A stretch of 64,000 bases of DNA from Agrobacterium tumefaciens (GCF_005221325.1 NZ_CP039888.1:1550001-1614000), one strand, 5' to 3'; positions 47,516-59,319 are shown, numbered from the stretch's first letter. Numbers and translations are program-made. The notes: generated from the sequence alone by a model not told the origin.

Positions 47516-47983
47516 ATGACAGACTTGACGATTGGCAGCCCCGCGCCCGACTTCACCTTGCCCCGTAACGGTGAAGGGACGGTGACATTGTCGAAACTGC
47601 AAGGCAAGGCCGTCATCCTCTATTTCTACCCGAAGGACGACACATCCGGCTGCACCGTCGAAGCGATCGACTTCAGCGCGCTCGGCGGACAATTCGAGGC
47701 CGCCAATGCCGTCGTCATCGGAATTTCGCCCGACAGCGTCAAAAGCCACGACAAGTTTGCGGCAAAACACTCCCTTTCCGTCATGCTCGCTTCCGACGAG
47801 GAACGGAAGGTTCTGGAGGCCTATGGCGTCTGGAAGGAAAAAAGCATGTACGGGAAAAAATACATGGGCGTCGAACGCACGACCGTCCTCGTCGCCCCGG
47901 ATGGCAAGATCGCCGAAATCTGGAACAAGGTGAAGGTTGCGGGTCACGCGCAGGCCGTTCTCGAGGCCGCAAAAAAGCTTTGA
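47516..47983 (+). CDS. bcp: Peroxiredoxin of the Bcp/PrxQ family
   Basis: A 155-residue peroxiredoxin. The peroxidatic Cys is in YPKDDTSGCTVEA. The second Cys, usual five residues later in many Bcp proteins, is replaced (EAIDF), so this is a 1-Cys type or uses an external thiol. The active site Arg is in GVERTTVLV. It reduces peroxides in the cytoplasm. Ribosome site GAAAGAAAGG. Confidence 0.92.
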   Translation: MTDLTIGSPAPDFTLPRNGEGTVTLSKLQGKAVILYFYPKDDTSGCTVEAIDFSALGGQFEAANAVVIGISPDSVKSHDKFAAKHSLSVMLASDEERKVLEAYGVWKEKSMYGKKYMGVERTTVLVAPDGKIAEIWNKVKVAGHAQAVLEAAKKL

Positions 47984-48176
47984 CGGCCATCCAGCCGTGA
48001 TGTTCCCGGCCAAAATCATGCCCTTCCCGAAGTCGGCCTGACTCCCTCCTTCTACCGGTCGCTCACATCCGTCAGCCATAGCTGACGCCCCGCCGATACC
48101 GCTCTCTGCGCAAAACTTCGTTAACCTTAACGAATTATGATTTCCCCTAAGAAATCGGCCAGTCCGGAGAGCAATC

Positions 48177-49475
48177 GTGACTGATACGGCGGAAAATCGG
48201 GTATTCGGCAAGAAACGCGAGCCACATGTGCTCATTCTCGCGCGTGGCGAAAGCGTGCGGCATATGACCATCCGGCCATGGATGGCAGCGCTTGCCGGCT
48301 GCACGATCGGCCTGTTTTCGCTCGGTTATCTCGGTGCTACCGGTTATCTCATTTTGCGCGATGACCTGATCGGCGCGACCATGGCGCGCCAGACGCGTAT
48401 GCAGAACGACTATGAAGACCGCATCGCCGCCTTGAGAGCTCAGGTGGATCGTGTCACCTCCCGGCAACTGCTCGATCAGCAGGTCGTTGAAAAGAAAGTG
48501 GAAAAGCTGCTGGAACAGCAGGCTGCGCTCACCTCGCGCCACGGGCGGATGAGCGAACTTCTGGAGCGCGCCGAAAATTCCGGCATCGCAGCCACCGCCC
48601 CGGTCGCGCCCTCCTCCCTCTCGAATGCCATGGCCCCGGAAAAACGCGCGGATATGTCCGGCGGCCTTTCCGCCATCGAAAAGCTGATGGCGCCGAAGCC
48701 GCAGGCGGAAAGAGCCGCCGCAGCCGATAGACGGGCCGCCTATGTGCCCGAATCCGGCGAAACACCTTCGGATCGGGCGGATCGGGTTTTCTCCAAGGTC
48801 ACGCTGTCACTGAAGGATATCGAACGCCAGCAGATATCGCGCATCGCCAGGCTGACCAGCGACGCCGAGGACAAGGCAAGCGCCATGCAGGACATCATCC
48901 GGCAGGCGGGCCTGAAGATCGAGGAAAACGGCACCGACGATGTTGGCGGTCCCTATGCCGCCCCTGAGCGCGGCGAAACCGACCCGTTCAACCTGTCGCT
49001 CACCAGTCTCGACAATGCGCTGAACCGGCTTGATGTCGTCAAGGAAAGTGCGACCGCCCTGCCCTTCGGCAACCCCGCCCCCGGCCGGGCCATCACCAGC
49101 CGATTCGGCAACCGGATGGATCCGTTTCTCGGACGTCCCGCTTTGCATACCGGCATCGATTTTCGCGCGGAAACCGGTGCGGACGTCAAATCCACCGGCG
49201 CCGGCAAGGTGACGGTGGCGGAAAACTCCGGCGGTTACGGCAATATGGTCGAGATCGATCACGGCCAGGGCGTCTCCACCCGATTCGGCCATCTCTCCGC
49301 CATCCTCGTCCGGCCTGGCGACCGGGTGGAAGCCGGCGACGTCATTGGCCGCGCCGGCAGCACTGGCCGCTCCACGGGTCCGCATGTGCATTACGAAGTG
49401 CGACGCAACGACACTCCGGTCGATCCCATGCGGTTCCTGATCGCCGGTGCGGAGCTGAAAACCTATCTGAAATAG
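48177..49475 (+). CDS. M23 peptidase (LytM domain), membrane-anchored
   Basis: A 432-residue protein with one N-terminal membrane helix, a coiled coil near residues 75-125, a charged linker, and a C-terminal LytM/M23 domain. The domain has GRPALHTGIDF and HVHYEV, which keep the zinc ligands expected for an active peptidase. It probably cuts peptidoglycan cross-links in the periplasm during growth or division. GTG start. The layout, with coiled coil plus LytM, recalls septal hydrolases and their activators. Confidence 0.87.
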   Translation: MTDTAENRVFGKKREPHVLILARGESVRHMTIRPWMAALAGCTIGLFSLGYLGATGYLILRDDLIGATMARQTRMQNDYEDRIAALRAQVDRVTSRQLLDQQVVEKKVEKLLEQQAALTSRHGRMSELLERAENSGIAATAPVAPSSLSNAMAPEKRADMSGGLSAIEKLMAPKPQAERAAAADRRAAYVPESGETPSDRADRVFSKVTLSLKDIERQQISRIARLTSDAEDKASAMQDIIRQAGLKIEENGTDDVGGPYAAPERGETDPFNLSLTSLDNALNRLDVVKESATALPFGNPAPGRAITSRFGNRMDPFLGRPALHTGIDFRAETGADVKSTGAGKVTVAENSGGYGNMVEIDHGQGVSTRFGHLSAILVRPGDRVEAGDVIGRAGSTGRSTGPHVHYEVRRNDTPVDPMRFLIAGAELKTYLK

Positions 49476-49694
49476 CGGGCCGATTTTAACCCTTCTTTTG
49501 CTCTTTTAACGATAAATCGCACAAATTCACGACCACGGCTCAAAAGCCCCGCCCGGAGCATCACGTTTCGCGCGCTTTCCCCGTTGTTTCCTTGACTTTC
49601 CGGCAATTTAGGCCTATCCCCGCGCCAAGTCTTTGCAAGTGCCGCAGCGGCACGCAGGTATTCTTACCGAACCAGAACGGAAAAAGTTCTTCCT

Positions 49695-51206
<1,512 letters not shown>

Positions 51207-51214
51207 TCAGCGCA

Positions 51215-51658
51215 ATGCACAACATGACCTCGACCATCAAGCCCGGCCTCGATTTTCCGGGCGTTGGCGTGGGGCTTGTCATATTGCGCGAAGGCCGCCT
51301 GCTTTTGTGCCGACGCATGAAAGCGCCGGAAGCCGGCTACTGGAGCATTCCGGGCGGCAAGGTGGATCACCTCGAGACTTGCCTCGCCGCAGCGCGGCGA
51401 GAGGCCGAAGAAGAAACCGGCCTCCAGATCGGCTCCGTCGAATTTCTCTGCCACAGCGAATTCATTGATCCGCAAGACCGTCACCACTGGGTCTCGCTGA
51501 TCTTCGTCACCCGCGATGCGCAGGGCGAACCAACGCTGACCGAACCGGACAAGCTTTCCGCCATTGGCTGGTTCGATCCGGATAAACTTCCCGAACCCAT
51601 CTCCGCCTTTGCAAAAGACGCCCTGGCCGCCCTGAATCAAGGCCGCACAGGAAACTGA
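51215..51658 (+). CDS. Nudix hydrolase
   Basis: A 147-residue Nudix protein. The box is complete: G-x5-E-x7-RE-x-x-EE-x-G, as GGKVDHLE, then RREAEEETG. It hydrolyses a nucleoside diphosphate derivative; the substrate is not readable. It lies 8 bp after rhlE and is probably translated with it. A second ATG (51224) is also possible. Confidence 0.92.
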   Translation: MHNMTSTIKPGLDFPGVGVGLVILREGRLLLCRRMKAPEAGYWSIPGGKVDHLETCLAAARREAEEETGLQIGSVEFLCHSEFIDPQDRHHWVSLIFVTRDAQGEPTLTEPDKLSAIGWFDPDKLPEPISAFAKDALAALNQGRTGN

Positions 51659-52680
51659 GCCGACCTGCCTGCGGGCGACGGGTGCAGCCGAAGCGCGTTT
51701 TCAAACAGCCGCGTGGATTATGTGCCGGAGCTGGCTTCGCTCTCTCGCCGCTATATCTTTTCTATAAAAAACGGGAATGGCAGAACGCCTTTGCGCAAGG
51801 CTTTTCAAATTCAATTTTAAATTGCTTAAATTAGCTCCACATAAAAAACCGCTCCAGTTTCCCGAAGCGGTTTATACGTAATGAAAAAAATAGAATATAG
51901 AATGTAATATAGTCTGGCAGTGCTTATAATCGGAACACTTTCCGAGGCCTGTTACGGCCAATTTCAGTCGTCCCCTGAAACAATTCCATCTAAGCTAATC
52001 ATTTACTTTCCGTCAAGTAAATCTTCTCGCAAATGCGAAAAAACCCCGGGGAGAAACCTTCCCCCATGATGAAGCTTTATCTATTTTGAATATATATCAG
52101 TGGCTTATGGAAATGGGAATAAAATGTGCATTTTTGTGGGCTGCACTCTAAGAGGCACAGCCAATAACGCACACATTCCAAATTGCATATCTACTCCACA
52201 AATATAATAATTTTATAAAGCAATACAGTCATTCTGCCGCACGGAGTTTTTCCCCGCAGCAAAAGAGGCAGGAGGATGAAACTCCGCAGAAAATTAACGA
52301 TAACGGTCCCTCCATCCGTGAGAGACAAGTACAACTAAAAATTGATGTCCGGAAAAGCGATCAATCGAACAACGCGGACGTCGTAAACTTCTTCAGAATG
52401 CTGGACTTCAGGCAATTTTCCGATACGCAGGCGAGCCCGCACGGACGCAATGTCCCGTTGCAGCAATAAATGCATGAATTAATGCGCTTACAATGTCGAT
52501 ATAATGAATCTGCCCCACGAAATGATAAGCCACCACATAAAAATAGAGACGAATAAAACCAGCAATAAAGACCTGCGCCTAAAGTAAATTACGATATTTT
52601 GGGCAATTTTCTCCATATTCGTTCCACAATGCACATACTTGTGCCGGCAATGCCCCCTTTGGTCGGCAAGGAAATTTCGA
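51659..52680. other. Long gene-poor AT-rich stretch
   Basis: About 1.0 kb with no convincing gene and a much higher AT content than the flanks. It includes a weak hairpin AAACCGCT/AGCGGTTT at 51846-51873 that may end the rhlE-Nudix unit. Only very short frames occur, such as an 18-residue one at 52276 with AGGAGG directly against its ATG. Confidence 0.6.
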
Positions 52681-52848
52681 TCAATCTGGCCTTTCTTCTC
52701 TTGGCTTTATCTCAGGAGAAATCACCACCATCGCCATGACGACAATCGCGAATAAGAAAAGAAGTGGATACAAAACGAGCATCGCGAGGCCCTTAGCAAT
52801 CAAACCGAGCGCCTTGCTTAACAATCCGGGCCTTTCAACGTGCATCAT
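52681..52848 (-). CDS. Small single-pass membrane protein
   Basis: A 55-residue frame: MMHVERPGLLSKALGLIAKG, then one long hydrophobic helix (LVLYPLLFLFAIVVMAMVVI) and a charged end KPREERPD. AAGG lies seven bases before the ATG. It resembles neither a known toxin nor a holin for certain. It is the only credible gene in the AT-rich stretch and faces away from the XRE gene. Confidence 0.5.
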   Translation of the reverse strand: MMHVERPGLLSKALGLIAKGLAMLVLYPLLFLFAIVVMAMVVISPEIKPREERPD

Positions 52849-53142
52849 GGCCGCCTTTTCGGGGATCTATGTATTCAAACATTGTCATCGTCGCTTCAAA
52901 ATAGAATCGTCTTGAAGACCACTAATGAGTCACCAAGCACCCAACCGCGCGATATTTGATTTTATGCAGGAGCACGAAGCGCGTGCCCTATCTTGCTGAT
53001 GCCTTTAACACAGTGCTAAATAACCTATTAAAACAAGTGCGTCCTGCCAGACGCCCTTCCAATTATTGATATGCGAACACAGAGAGGATTAAATTACATT
53101 TGGATTTTTGTAAACTCCATTTGTGATTTAATTTGAAAGAAT
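52849..53142. other. AT-rich gap upstream of the XRE regulator gene
   Basis: Nearly 300 bp with no gene seen. It must hold the promoters of the small membrane protein and the regulator, which face away from each other. Confidence 0.5.
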
Positions 53143-53673
53143 TTGGCTAGGAAAGAAGTCGAGCCCAAGACAGACCTAGGAAGACGCCTCCGCGCTGTGA
53201 GGGCCGCGTTCGATATCGATGACCGGGATGTCTTCGCCAGCCGACTGGTGATCAGCAAAAGCGGTCTGGCGCACTATGAACGGGGCGAACGCGTGCCCGA
53301 CGCCGAATTGCTCTCTGCCTATCACCGGGAATTCGGCGTGAACATATCCTGGCTCGTCACGGGTCATGGAGATATGTTCGAAGGCGGGCAATCAACCAGC
53401 ACAGACCATGGCTCACATCAGCTGCTGATCGATCTGATCAATCCGCTCGGAAGGCTGATAAACAAGGTTTATCGCGACCACGACGTCAGGATAACCGACG
53501 ATCAGCGCTTCGCGGAGCTGACCAGATGGCACAACAATCTGACCAGTCGCGCCGGCCCTTCCTTCGAATGGAACGATCTTATGTCCCAGTTGCCCTGGGT
53601 GGAGCAAAGCCTTGGCGAGGAATTGCGTTCGAAACGGGCAAGTGCTGAAAGCAGCAAAAGATCGGCAAGCTGA
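53143..53673 (+). CDS. XRE-family transcription regulator
   Basis: A 176-residue protein. An N-terminal helix-turn-helix of the Cro/CI type (residues about 12-65, RRLRAVRAAF, then SKSGLAHYERGERVPDAELL) is followed by a Trp-rich linker (VNISWLVTGHGDMF) typical of phage-derived regulators. The C-terminus is helical with no peptidase motif. TTG start. It may be the remnant regulator of a lost mobile element. Target unknown. Confidence 0.75.
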   Translation: MARKEVEPKTDLGRRLRAVRAAFDIDDRDVFASRLVISKSGLAHYERGERVPDAELLSAYHREFGVNISWLVTGHGDMFEGGQSTSTDHGSHQLLIDLINPLGRLINKVYRDHDVRITDDQRFAELTRWHNNLTSRAGPSFEWNDLMSQLPWVEQSLGEELRSKRASAESSKRSAS

Positions 53674-53809
53674 TCGTTGATAGCAGGGCCAGCACATCAG
53701 CAATGTGGTGGTTTTGCGGGAATGTCTGTGATGCGCACGTATTTTTCCTTTGGAAAACCGGTTGTTGCCGATAAACATCAAGCCGGGACAACAGGATTTC
53801 GATCACGTC

Positions 53810-54889
53810 ATGCTTTCACTTCGCCTGCTAACGATCATCGCCGGTTTTGCCTTTGCGGGCTCAGCAAGCGCGGCATCGATTGGCATTGTTGCTCCGCAGA
53901 ACGGCCCTTACGAGCTTCTGGGGCAACAGGTGCGGCAAGGTGCCAAGGCAGCGGCGGCCAAGCTCGGGCTCGATGTCGTCGAAATCCATGAGAGCTGCGA
54001 AGACGGCAGCGGTGGTGCGATTGCCGATGGCCTGGTGGCCGCCAAGGTCAGCGCCGCGATCGGTTTTTTATGCACGGAGACGCTTCAGGGCGTTCTGCCG
54101 CCATTAAAGGCGGCCGCCATTCCCGCGATCACGCTTTCCAGCCGTGCGCCTATCCTCATGGAAGATTCCCTGAAATATGGCTGGCCGCTTTTCCGTCTCT
54201 CCCCTTCCGACAGGGCCGAATCGGACAGGGTCGCTGAAATCATCCTGCGCGACTGGAAGGGGCATTCGATCGGGCTTGTGGACGACGGCACGATCTATAG
54301 CCGCGAACTTATCGACCGCATCCGCTCGTCGCTGGAGGAAAACGGTCTCAAACCAACCTTGTCCGATACGATGCGCCCCAACCAGGAGCAGCAGGTGGCC
54401 CTGGTGCGCCGGCTGGCGCGAACCGGCATTTCCCATGTCTTTGTGGGCGCGGAGCGCAACGACGTCGCCATCATCGCCAGAGATGCCGCATCCGAAAATC
54501 TTCCTTTGACCATCATGGGCGGTGACGCCATGAATGCGGCGAACAACCCGGTTCCCCTCACCGCCAATGTGCTGGCCGTCACGCGCCCGGCCTATGATAC
54601 CCTGCCGTCGGCCCAGGCGATCACCGGAGAGTTGCGCGGCGCCGGCATCGAACCCGAGGGTTACGTCCTGCCGGCCTATGCTGCGACGGAACTGACTGCC
54701 GCCCTCGCGGAGGCGGCACAAGCGCAATCGAAACCCGCACCGGAGATACTGGCTGGCGGCACCGTCTTCAAAACCGTCATCGGCGACCTCGGCTTCAACC
54801 CGTCACACGACCTTTCCGACAATCCCTATCGCCTGCAGCGCTGGAATGGCCAGCGCTTCGAGCCGGCGGACAAGGCGGAAAGACAATAG
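53810..54889 (+). CDS. ABC-type branched-chain amino acid (or similar) substrate-binding protein
   Basis: A 359-residue periplasmic binding protein. Signal peptide LLTIIAGFAFAGSASA, then IGIVAPQNGPYELLGQQVRQGAKAA, the pattern of the Leu/Ile/Val-binding fold type I family. The mature protein keeps two lobes with GFLCTETLQGVLPP and IPAITLSSR. No permease or ATPase gene is near, so it may serve a distant transporter or a sensor. The start at 53810 begins the signal peptide; TTG at 53750 adds a tail. Confidence 0.82.
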   Translation: MLSLRLLTIIAGFAFAGSASAASIGIVAPQNGPYELLGQQVRQGAKAAAAKLGLDVVEIHESCEDGSGGAIADGLVAAKVSAAIGFLCTETLQGVLPPLKAAAIPAITLSSRAPILMEDSLKYGWPLFRLSPSDRAESDRVAEIILRDWKGHSIGLVDDGTIYSRELIDRIRSSLEENGLKPTLSDTMRPNQEQQVALVRRLARTGISHVFVGAERNDVAIIARDAASENLPLTIMGGDAMNAANNPVPLTANVLAVTRPAYDTLPSAQAITGELRGAGIEPEGYVLPAYAATELTAALAEAAQAQSKPAPEILAGGTVFKTVIGDLGFNPSHDLSDNPYRLQRWNGQRFEPADKAERQ

Positions 54890-55020
54890 GCAACGCGACA
54901 TTCGCGTAAATTCGATGAAACACGGCTGAAAACGGCGGGCAAGCGCGCCACCAGCCGTTTCAAACCCCGATACTTGATGTTAAAGGCAGCTTACGCAACG
55001 CGTCGAGAGGAGTTTGCCCC

Positions 55021-55698
55021 ATGTCCCTGCCCATCCGCATAGCCCCGTCCATTCTGGCTGCCAATTTCGCCAAGCTGGGACAGGAAGTCGCAGATGTCAC
55101 GGAAGCGGGCGCGGACTGGATCCATCTCGACGTCATGGACGGCCACTTCGTCCCCAACATCTCCTTTGGGCCTGATGTCATCAGGGCGCTGCGGCCCCAC
55201 AGCATGGCCTTCTTCGATTGCCATCTGATGATCGCACCCGTCGATCCCTATCTCGAAGCCTTCGCCAAGGCCGGCTGCGACAGTATCACCGTGCATGCGG
55301 AAGCGGGACCGCACCTGCACCGCTCGCTGCAGACGATCCGCGGGCTTGGCAGGAAGGCCGGCGTGACGCTCAATCCCGCCACGCCCCTTTCCGTCATCGA
55401 GAACGTGCTCGACGATGTCGATCTCGTCCTCATCATGAGCGTCAATCCCGGTTTCGGCGGGCAGAAGTTCATTCCGGCCATGCTCGACAAGATTCGCGCG
55501 GCAAAGGCAATGATCGGCGACCGGCCGATCGAACTGGAAGTGGATGGCGGCGTGACGGCGGAAACCGCAGGCGCGATCATTGCCGCCGGCGCCAATGCGC
55601 TGGTGGCAGGCTCGGCTGTCTTCAAGGGCGACGGCGTTGCCGACTACCGCAAGACCGTCGCACAGTTGCGCATGGCGGCGGAAGCCGGGCGGACGTAA
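55021..55698 (+). CDS. rpe: Ribulose-phosphate 3-epimerase
   Basis: A 225-residue TIM-barrel epimerase. [43 protein letters not shown] and EVDGGV are all present, giving the metal and phosphate sites. It interconverts ribulose- and xylulose-5-phosphate in the pentose phosphate pathway. The start codon is preceded by GAGAGGAG. Confidence 0.95.
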   Translation: MSLPIRIAPSILAANFAKLGQEVADVTEAGADWIHLDVMDGHFVPNISFGPDVIRALRPHSMAFFDCHLMIAPVDPYLEAFAKAGCDSITVHAEAGPHLHRSLQTIRGLGRKAGVTLNPATPLSVIENVLDDVDLVLIMSVNPGFGGQKFIPAMLDKIRAAKAMIGDRPIELEVDGGVTAETAGAIIAAGANALVAGSAVFKGDGVADYRKTVAQLRMAAEAGRT

Positions 55699-55769
55699 CC
55701 CGCCACCGCTAAATGCGGAAAGGCCGGACGGCACGACAGGCGTTGGGGGGCAGGCGTTGGGGGATAGTC

Positions 55770-56276
55770 ATGGAAAGCGACAGGCGGGATTTCCGTGAGA
55801 CGGCTTCGGCAGCGCTGTTCCTGGCTCTCGGCGCCCTTGTCTGGGGCCTCTGCTCAGCCGCTGCTGCCGCCATCGGGCTCTATATCCGAAACCGGCTGGA
55901 AACCGACCATGCCGCCGATATTGTCACGCTTTTCTTCTGCGGCGGCCTTTTAGGCTGGCTGCTGGCCGTCGCGGCTTTGCGCTTCCTTCCGGCCTCCACT
56001 GCCCTGCCACTGCGTTTCGCGGCAGCCTGTCTCGCCATCGCTTTCTTCACCCTTGCCGTTGCGGCGGCATTTTTCGCGTTTCAGTACCGTATCTTTTATG
56101 CGCAATGGCACGCACCGGCCTTTTCCCGCATCTGGTTTTTTCAGCAGCTCTTCACCTCGCTCGGCGCGGTCTACCAATTCACAATTCTCGGCCTCGGACT
56201 GTATTTTCCCTTTGCAGCTCTTCCGCTCTTGGCCGCCGGAGCAATCCTCTGCGGGCGTGCGCGGCAAGCGACATAG
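55770..56276 (+). CDS. Membrane protein of unknown function
   Basis: A 168-residue protein with four predicted helices, beginning MESDRRDFRETASAALFLALGALVWGLC. No family is recognised. It lies between rpe and purB on the same strand, 71 bp after rpe, and may be expressed with them. Start at the ATG at 55770; earlier codons of the frame are less likely. Confidence 0.65.
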   Translation: MESDRRDFRETASAALFLALGALVWGLCSAAAAAIGLYIRNRLETDHAADIVTLFFCGGLLGWLLAVAALRFLPASTALPLRFAAACLAIAFFTLAVAAAFFAFQYRIFYAQWHAPAFSRIWFFQQLFTSLGAVYQFTILGLGLYFPFAALPLLAAGAILCGRARQAT

Positions 56277-56357
56277 CCATGCAGCTTGATAGATTGAGAT
56301 TACCGGAACACTTTGCTAAACGGGCAGCAAAATTCCTCCACAAAGAAAGTCATTGCC

Positions 56358-57665
56358 ATGATCCCTCGTTACTCCCGGCCGGAAATGGTCGCCATCTGGT
56401 CGCCGGAAACAAAGTTCCGCATCTGGTTCGAGATCGAGGCACATGCCTGTGACGCACTGGCCGAACTCGGCGTCATCCCCAAGTCCGCTGCCCAGACCAT
56501 CTGGGAAAAGGGCGGCAGCGCCACTTTCAACGTCGCCCGCATCGATGAAATCGAAGCCGTGACCAAGCACGACGTCATCGCCTTCCTCACCCATCTTGCC
56601 GAATTTGTCGGCCCCGACAGCCGTTTCGTGCATCAGGGCATGACCTCGTCCGACGTGCTGGACACCACGCTCAACATCCAGCTCGTCCGCGCCGCCGATC
56701 TGCTGCTCGCCGATATGGACCGGGTGCTCGCGGCTCTGAAAACTCGTGCCTTCGAGCACAAGAACACGGTGCGCATCGGCCGCAGCCACGGCATTCATGC
56801 CGAGCCGACCACCATGGGCCTGACCTTTGCGCGCTTCTACGCCGAGATGCACCGTAACCGCGAGCGCCTCGTCAATGCCCGTGCGGAAATCGCCACGGGC
56901 GCGATCTCAGGCGCCGTCGGCACTTTCGCCAATATCGACCCGCGCGTCGAGGAACATGTCTGCGCCAAACTCGGCCTCATTCCCGAGCCGGTCTCCACGC
57001 AGGTCATCCCGCGGGATCGCCACGCCATGTTCTTCGCCACCCTCGGCGTCATCGCCTCGTCGATTGAAAACGTCGCCATCGAAATCCGCCACATGCAGCG
57101 CACCGAGGTTCTCGAAGCGGAAGAGTTCTTCTCTCCCGGCCAGAAGGGTTCCTCCGCCATGCCGCACAAGCGCAACCCGGTTCTGACCGAAAACCTGACC
57201 GGCCTTGCCCGCCTGGTCCGCATGTCCGTCGTCCCGGCCATGGAAAACGTTGCCCTCTGGCACGAGCGCGATATCAGCCACTCCTCCGTGGAGCGCGCCA
57301 TCGGCCCCGACACCACGGTCACCCTCGATTTCGCGCTGAACCGTCTGGCCGGCGTCATCGAGAAGCTGGTGATCTACCCGGACAACATGCTGAAGAACAT
57401 GAACAAGTTCCGCGGCCTAGTGCATTCGCAGCGCGTTCTGCTTGCCCTGACACAGGCCGGTGTTTCGCGTGAAGACGCCTACCGTCTGGTACAGCGCAAC
57501 GCCATGAGGGTGTGGGAACAGGGCGCGGATTTCCTCGAGGAACTGCTGGGCGACGAGGAAGTGCGCGCCGCCCTTCCCGAAGAGACCATTCGTGAGAAGT
57601 TCGACCTTGGTTACCACACCAAGCATGTCGATACGATCTTCACCCGTGTCTTCGGCAAGGCCTGA
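56358..57665 (+). CDS. purB: Adenylosuccinate lyase
   Basis: A 435-residue lyase. It has the superfamily signature SSAMPHKRNPV, the active His in RSHGIHAEP and the segment FVHQGMTSSDVLDT. It acts twice in purine synthesis, on SAICAR and on adenylosuccinate, in the cytoplasm. The start at 56358 begins MIPRYSRPEM, the family N-terminus. It opens a purine cluster with purC, purS, purQ and purL, not strictly contiguous. A strong hairpin follows the stop. Confidence 0.96.
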   Translation: MIPRYSRPEMVAIWSPETKFRIWFEIEAHACDALAELGVIPKSAAQTIWEKGGSATFNVARIDEIEAVTKHDVIAFLTHLAEFVGPDSRFVHQGMTSSDVLDTTLNIQLVRAADLLLADMDRVLAALKTRAFEHKNTVRIGRSHGIHAEPTTMGLTFARFYAEMHRNRERLVNARAEIATGAISGAVGTFANIDPRVEEHVCAKLGLIPEPVSTQVIPRDRHAMFFATLGVIASSIENVAIEIRHMQRTEVLEAEEFFSPGQKGSSAMPHKRNPVLTENLTGLARLVRMSVVPAMENVALWHERDISHSSVERAIGPDTTVTLDFALNRLAGVIEKLVIYPDNMLKNMNKFRGLVHSQRVLLALTQAGVSREDAYRLVQRNAMRVWEQGADFLEELLGDEEVRAALPEETIREKFDLGYHTKHVDTIFTRVFGKA

Positions 57666-57683
57666 GAGAACTCCTTGAAGTTA

Positions 57684-57713
57684 ATGCCGCCGCGGCCTTG
57701 ATCGCGGCGGCAT
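57684..57713. terminator. Strong hairpin after purB
   Basis: An 11-bp stem ATGCCGCCGCG/CGCGGCGGCAT with an 8-base loop but no T run. It may slow or end transcription or protect the 3' end of the purB message. Confidence 0.45.
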
Positions 57714-57733
57714 CACAACACAGATATGGGCGC

Positions 57734-58297
57734 ATGAAAGTTTCAGAAGCAGATATCCTGATCGTCCCCGGTTACACTAATTCCGGCCCCGACCACTGGC
57801 AGAGCCGCTGGGAGCGCAAGCTTTCCACCGCCCGCCGTGTCGAGCAGGCCGAATGGTCGAAGCCGGTGAAAGAGGACTGGATCGCCCGGCTGGTGGAAGA
57901 GGTCAACGCCTCCACCAGGCCCATCGTCCTGGTCGCCCATTCGCTTGGCGTGCCGACCGTCATCCACGCCCTGCCGGAAATCGGCAAGAAGATTTCGGGC
58001 GCGCTTTTTGTCGCCCCGCCCGATGTCGCCAATCCCGATATCCGGCCAAAGCACCTGATGACCTTCGGGCCCTACCCGCGCGATCCACTGCCGTTTCCGG
58101 CAATCACCATCGCCAGCAGGAACGACCCCTTCGGCTCCTATGAACATGCTGATGACATCGCCGCCGCCTGGGGTTCGCTGCTGGTCGATGCCGGCATGTC
58201 CGGCCACATCAACACTGAGTCCGGCCACGGCCCATGGCCCGAAGGCGGCATGGTGTTCGCCCAGTTCCTGAGCCGGCTGAAGGCAGTCGAGCCCTGA
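57734..58297 (+). CDS. RBBP9/YdeN-type alpha/beta hydrolase
   Basis: A 187-residue serine hydrolase of the RBBP9/YdeN family. It shows ILIVPGYTNSGPDHWQSRWE at the start, the nucleophile in VAHSLG, an Asp in SRNDPFG and the His in ESGHGPWPEG. Its substrate is unknown. It lies between purB and purC on the same strand. Confidence 0.87.
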   Translation: MKVSEADILIVPGYTNSGPDHWQSRWERKLSTARRVEQAEWSKPVKEDWIARLVEEVNASTRPIVLVAHSLGVPTVIHALPEIGKKISGALFVAPPDVANPDIRPKHLMTFGPYPRDPLPFPAITIASRNDPFGSYEHADDIAAAWGSLLVDAGMSGHINTESGHGPWPEGGMVFAQFLSRLKAVEP

Positions 58298-58500
58298 AGG
58301 TGGTGGCCATTTGGACCGCCTCCCCTTCAATCGGCCCCGCAAGCCGATTTTCCAGGCGAAGCGGTTTCCCGGGCCTGTCACAAGAATTGAAGGGAAATAT
58401 GCCAGCCGCATTGTAGAATGCACTCTTTTCCTTTATGGGACCGCTTCAAAGACCAAACGCAACGCCACCAGAATCGGCGTCAACCAAGAGACCCGCCATT

Positions 58501-59265
58501 ATGAACCGTCGCCGCCGTATTTACGAAGGCAAGGCCAAGATCCTCTACGAAGGTCCGGAGCCAGGCACGCTTATCCAGTTCTTCAAGGACGATGCGACAG
58601 CCTTCAACAAGAAGAAGCACGAAGTCATCGACGGCAAGGGTGTGCTGAACAACCGCATCTGCGAATATGTCTTCACGCATCTGAACAAGATCGGCATTCC
58701 CACCCACTTCATCCGCCGCCTCAACATGCGCGAGCAGCTGATCAAGGAAGTGGAGATGATCCCGCTTGAGATCGTCGTGCGCAATGTTGCCGCCGGCTCG
58801 CTCTCCAAGCGCCTCGGCATCGAGGAAGGCGTGGTGCTGCCGCGCTCCATCATCGAGTTCTATTACAAGTCGGATGAGCTGGAAGACCCGATGGTCTCCG
58901 AAGAGCACATCACGGCCTTCGGCTGGGCCAACCCCGCCGAGCTTGATGACATCATGGCGCTTGCCATCCGCGTCAACGACTTCCTCTCCGGCCTCTTCCT
59001 CGGCGTCGGCATCCAGCTCGTCGATTTCAAGATCGAGTGCGGCCGGCTGTTCGAAGGCGACATGATGCGCATCATTCTGGCCGACGAGATTTCGCCCGAT
59101 AGCTGCCGCCTGTGGGACATCGAGACCCAGAAAAAGATGGACAAGGACCTGTTCCGCCGCGATATGGGCGGGCTTGTGGAAGCCTATTCCGAAGTGGCGC
59201 GCCGTCTCGGCATCATCAATGAAAACGAACCGATCCGCGGCACCGGCCCTGTTCTGGTAAAGTAA
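58501..59265 (+). CDS. purC: SAICAR synthetase (phosphoribosylaminoimidazole-succinocarboxamide synthase)
   Basis: A 254-residue enzyme. [11 protein letters not shown] binds [12 protein letters not shown] the substrate, and [10 protein letters not shown] with [14 protein letters not shown] are the usual active-site segments. It joins aspartate to CAIR in purine synthesis. The ATG at 58501 is the family start; upstream codons in frame are spurious. Confidence 0.96.
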   Translation: MNRRRRIYEGKAKILYEGPEPGTLIQFFKDDATAFNKKKHEVIDGKGVLNNRICEYVFTHLNKIGIPTHFIRRLNMREQLIKEVEMIPLEIVVRNVAAGSLSKRLGIEEGVVLPRSIIEFYYKSDELEDPMVSEEHITAFGWANPAELDDIMALAIRVNDFLSGLFLGVGIQLVDFKIECGRLFEGDMMRIILADEISPDSCRLWDIETQKKMDKDLFRRDMGGLVEAYSEVARRLGIINENEPIRGTGPVLVK

Positions 59266-59319
59266 TATCGGCCCCGTAAAGTTATATTGGCCTCGTAGGG
59301 TAAATCAGGAGAAGATCAG

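Noticed and set aside
52276..52332. 18-residue frame with AGGAGG directly before its ATG
   Set aside because: The spacing from the ribosome site is too short for normal starts and the peptide is very small.
52416..52590. Minus-strand open stretch reading FIRLYFYVVAYHFVGQ
   Set aside because: It looks partly protein-like, but there is no good start codon or ribosome site, and it is under 60 codons in AT-rich DNA.
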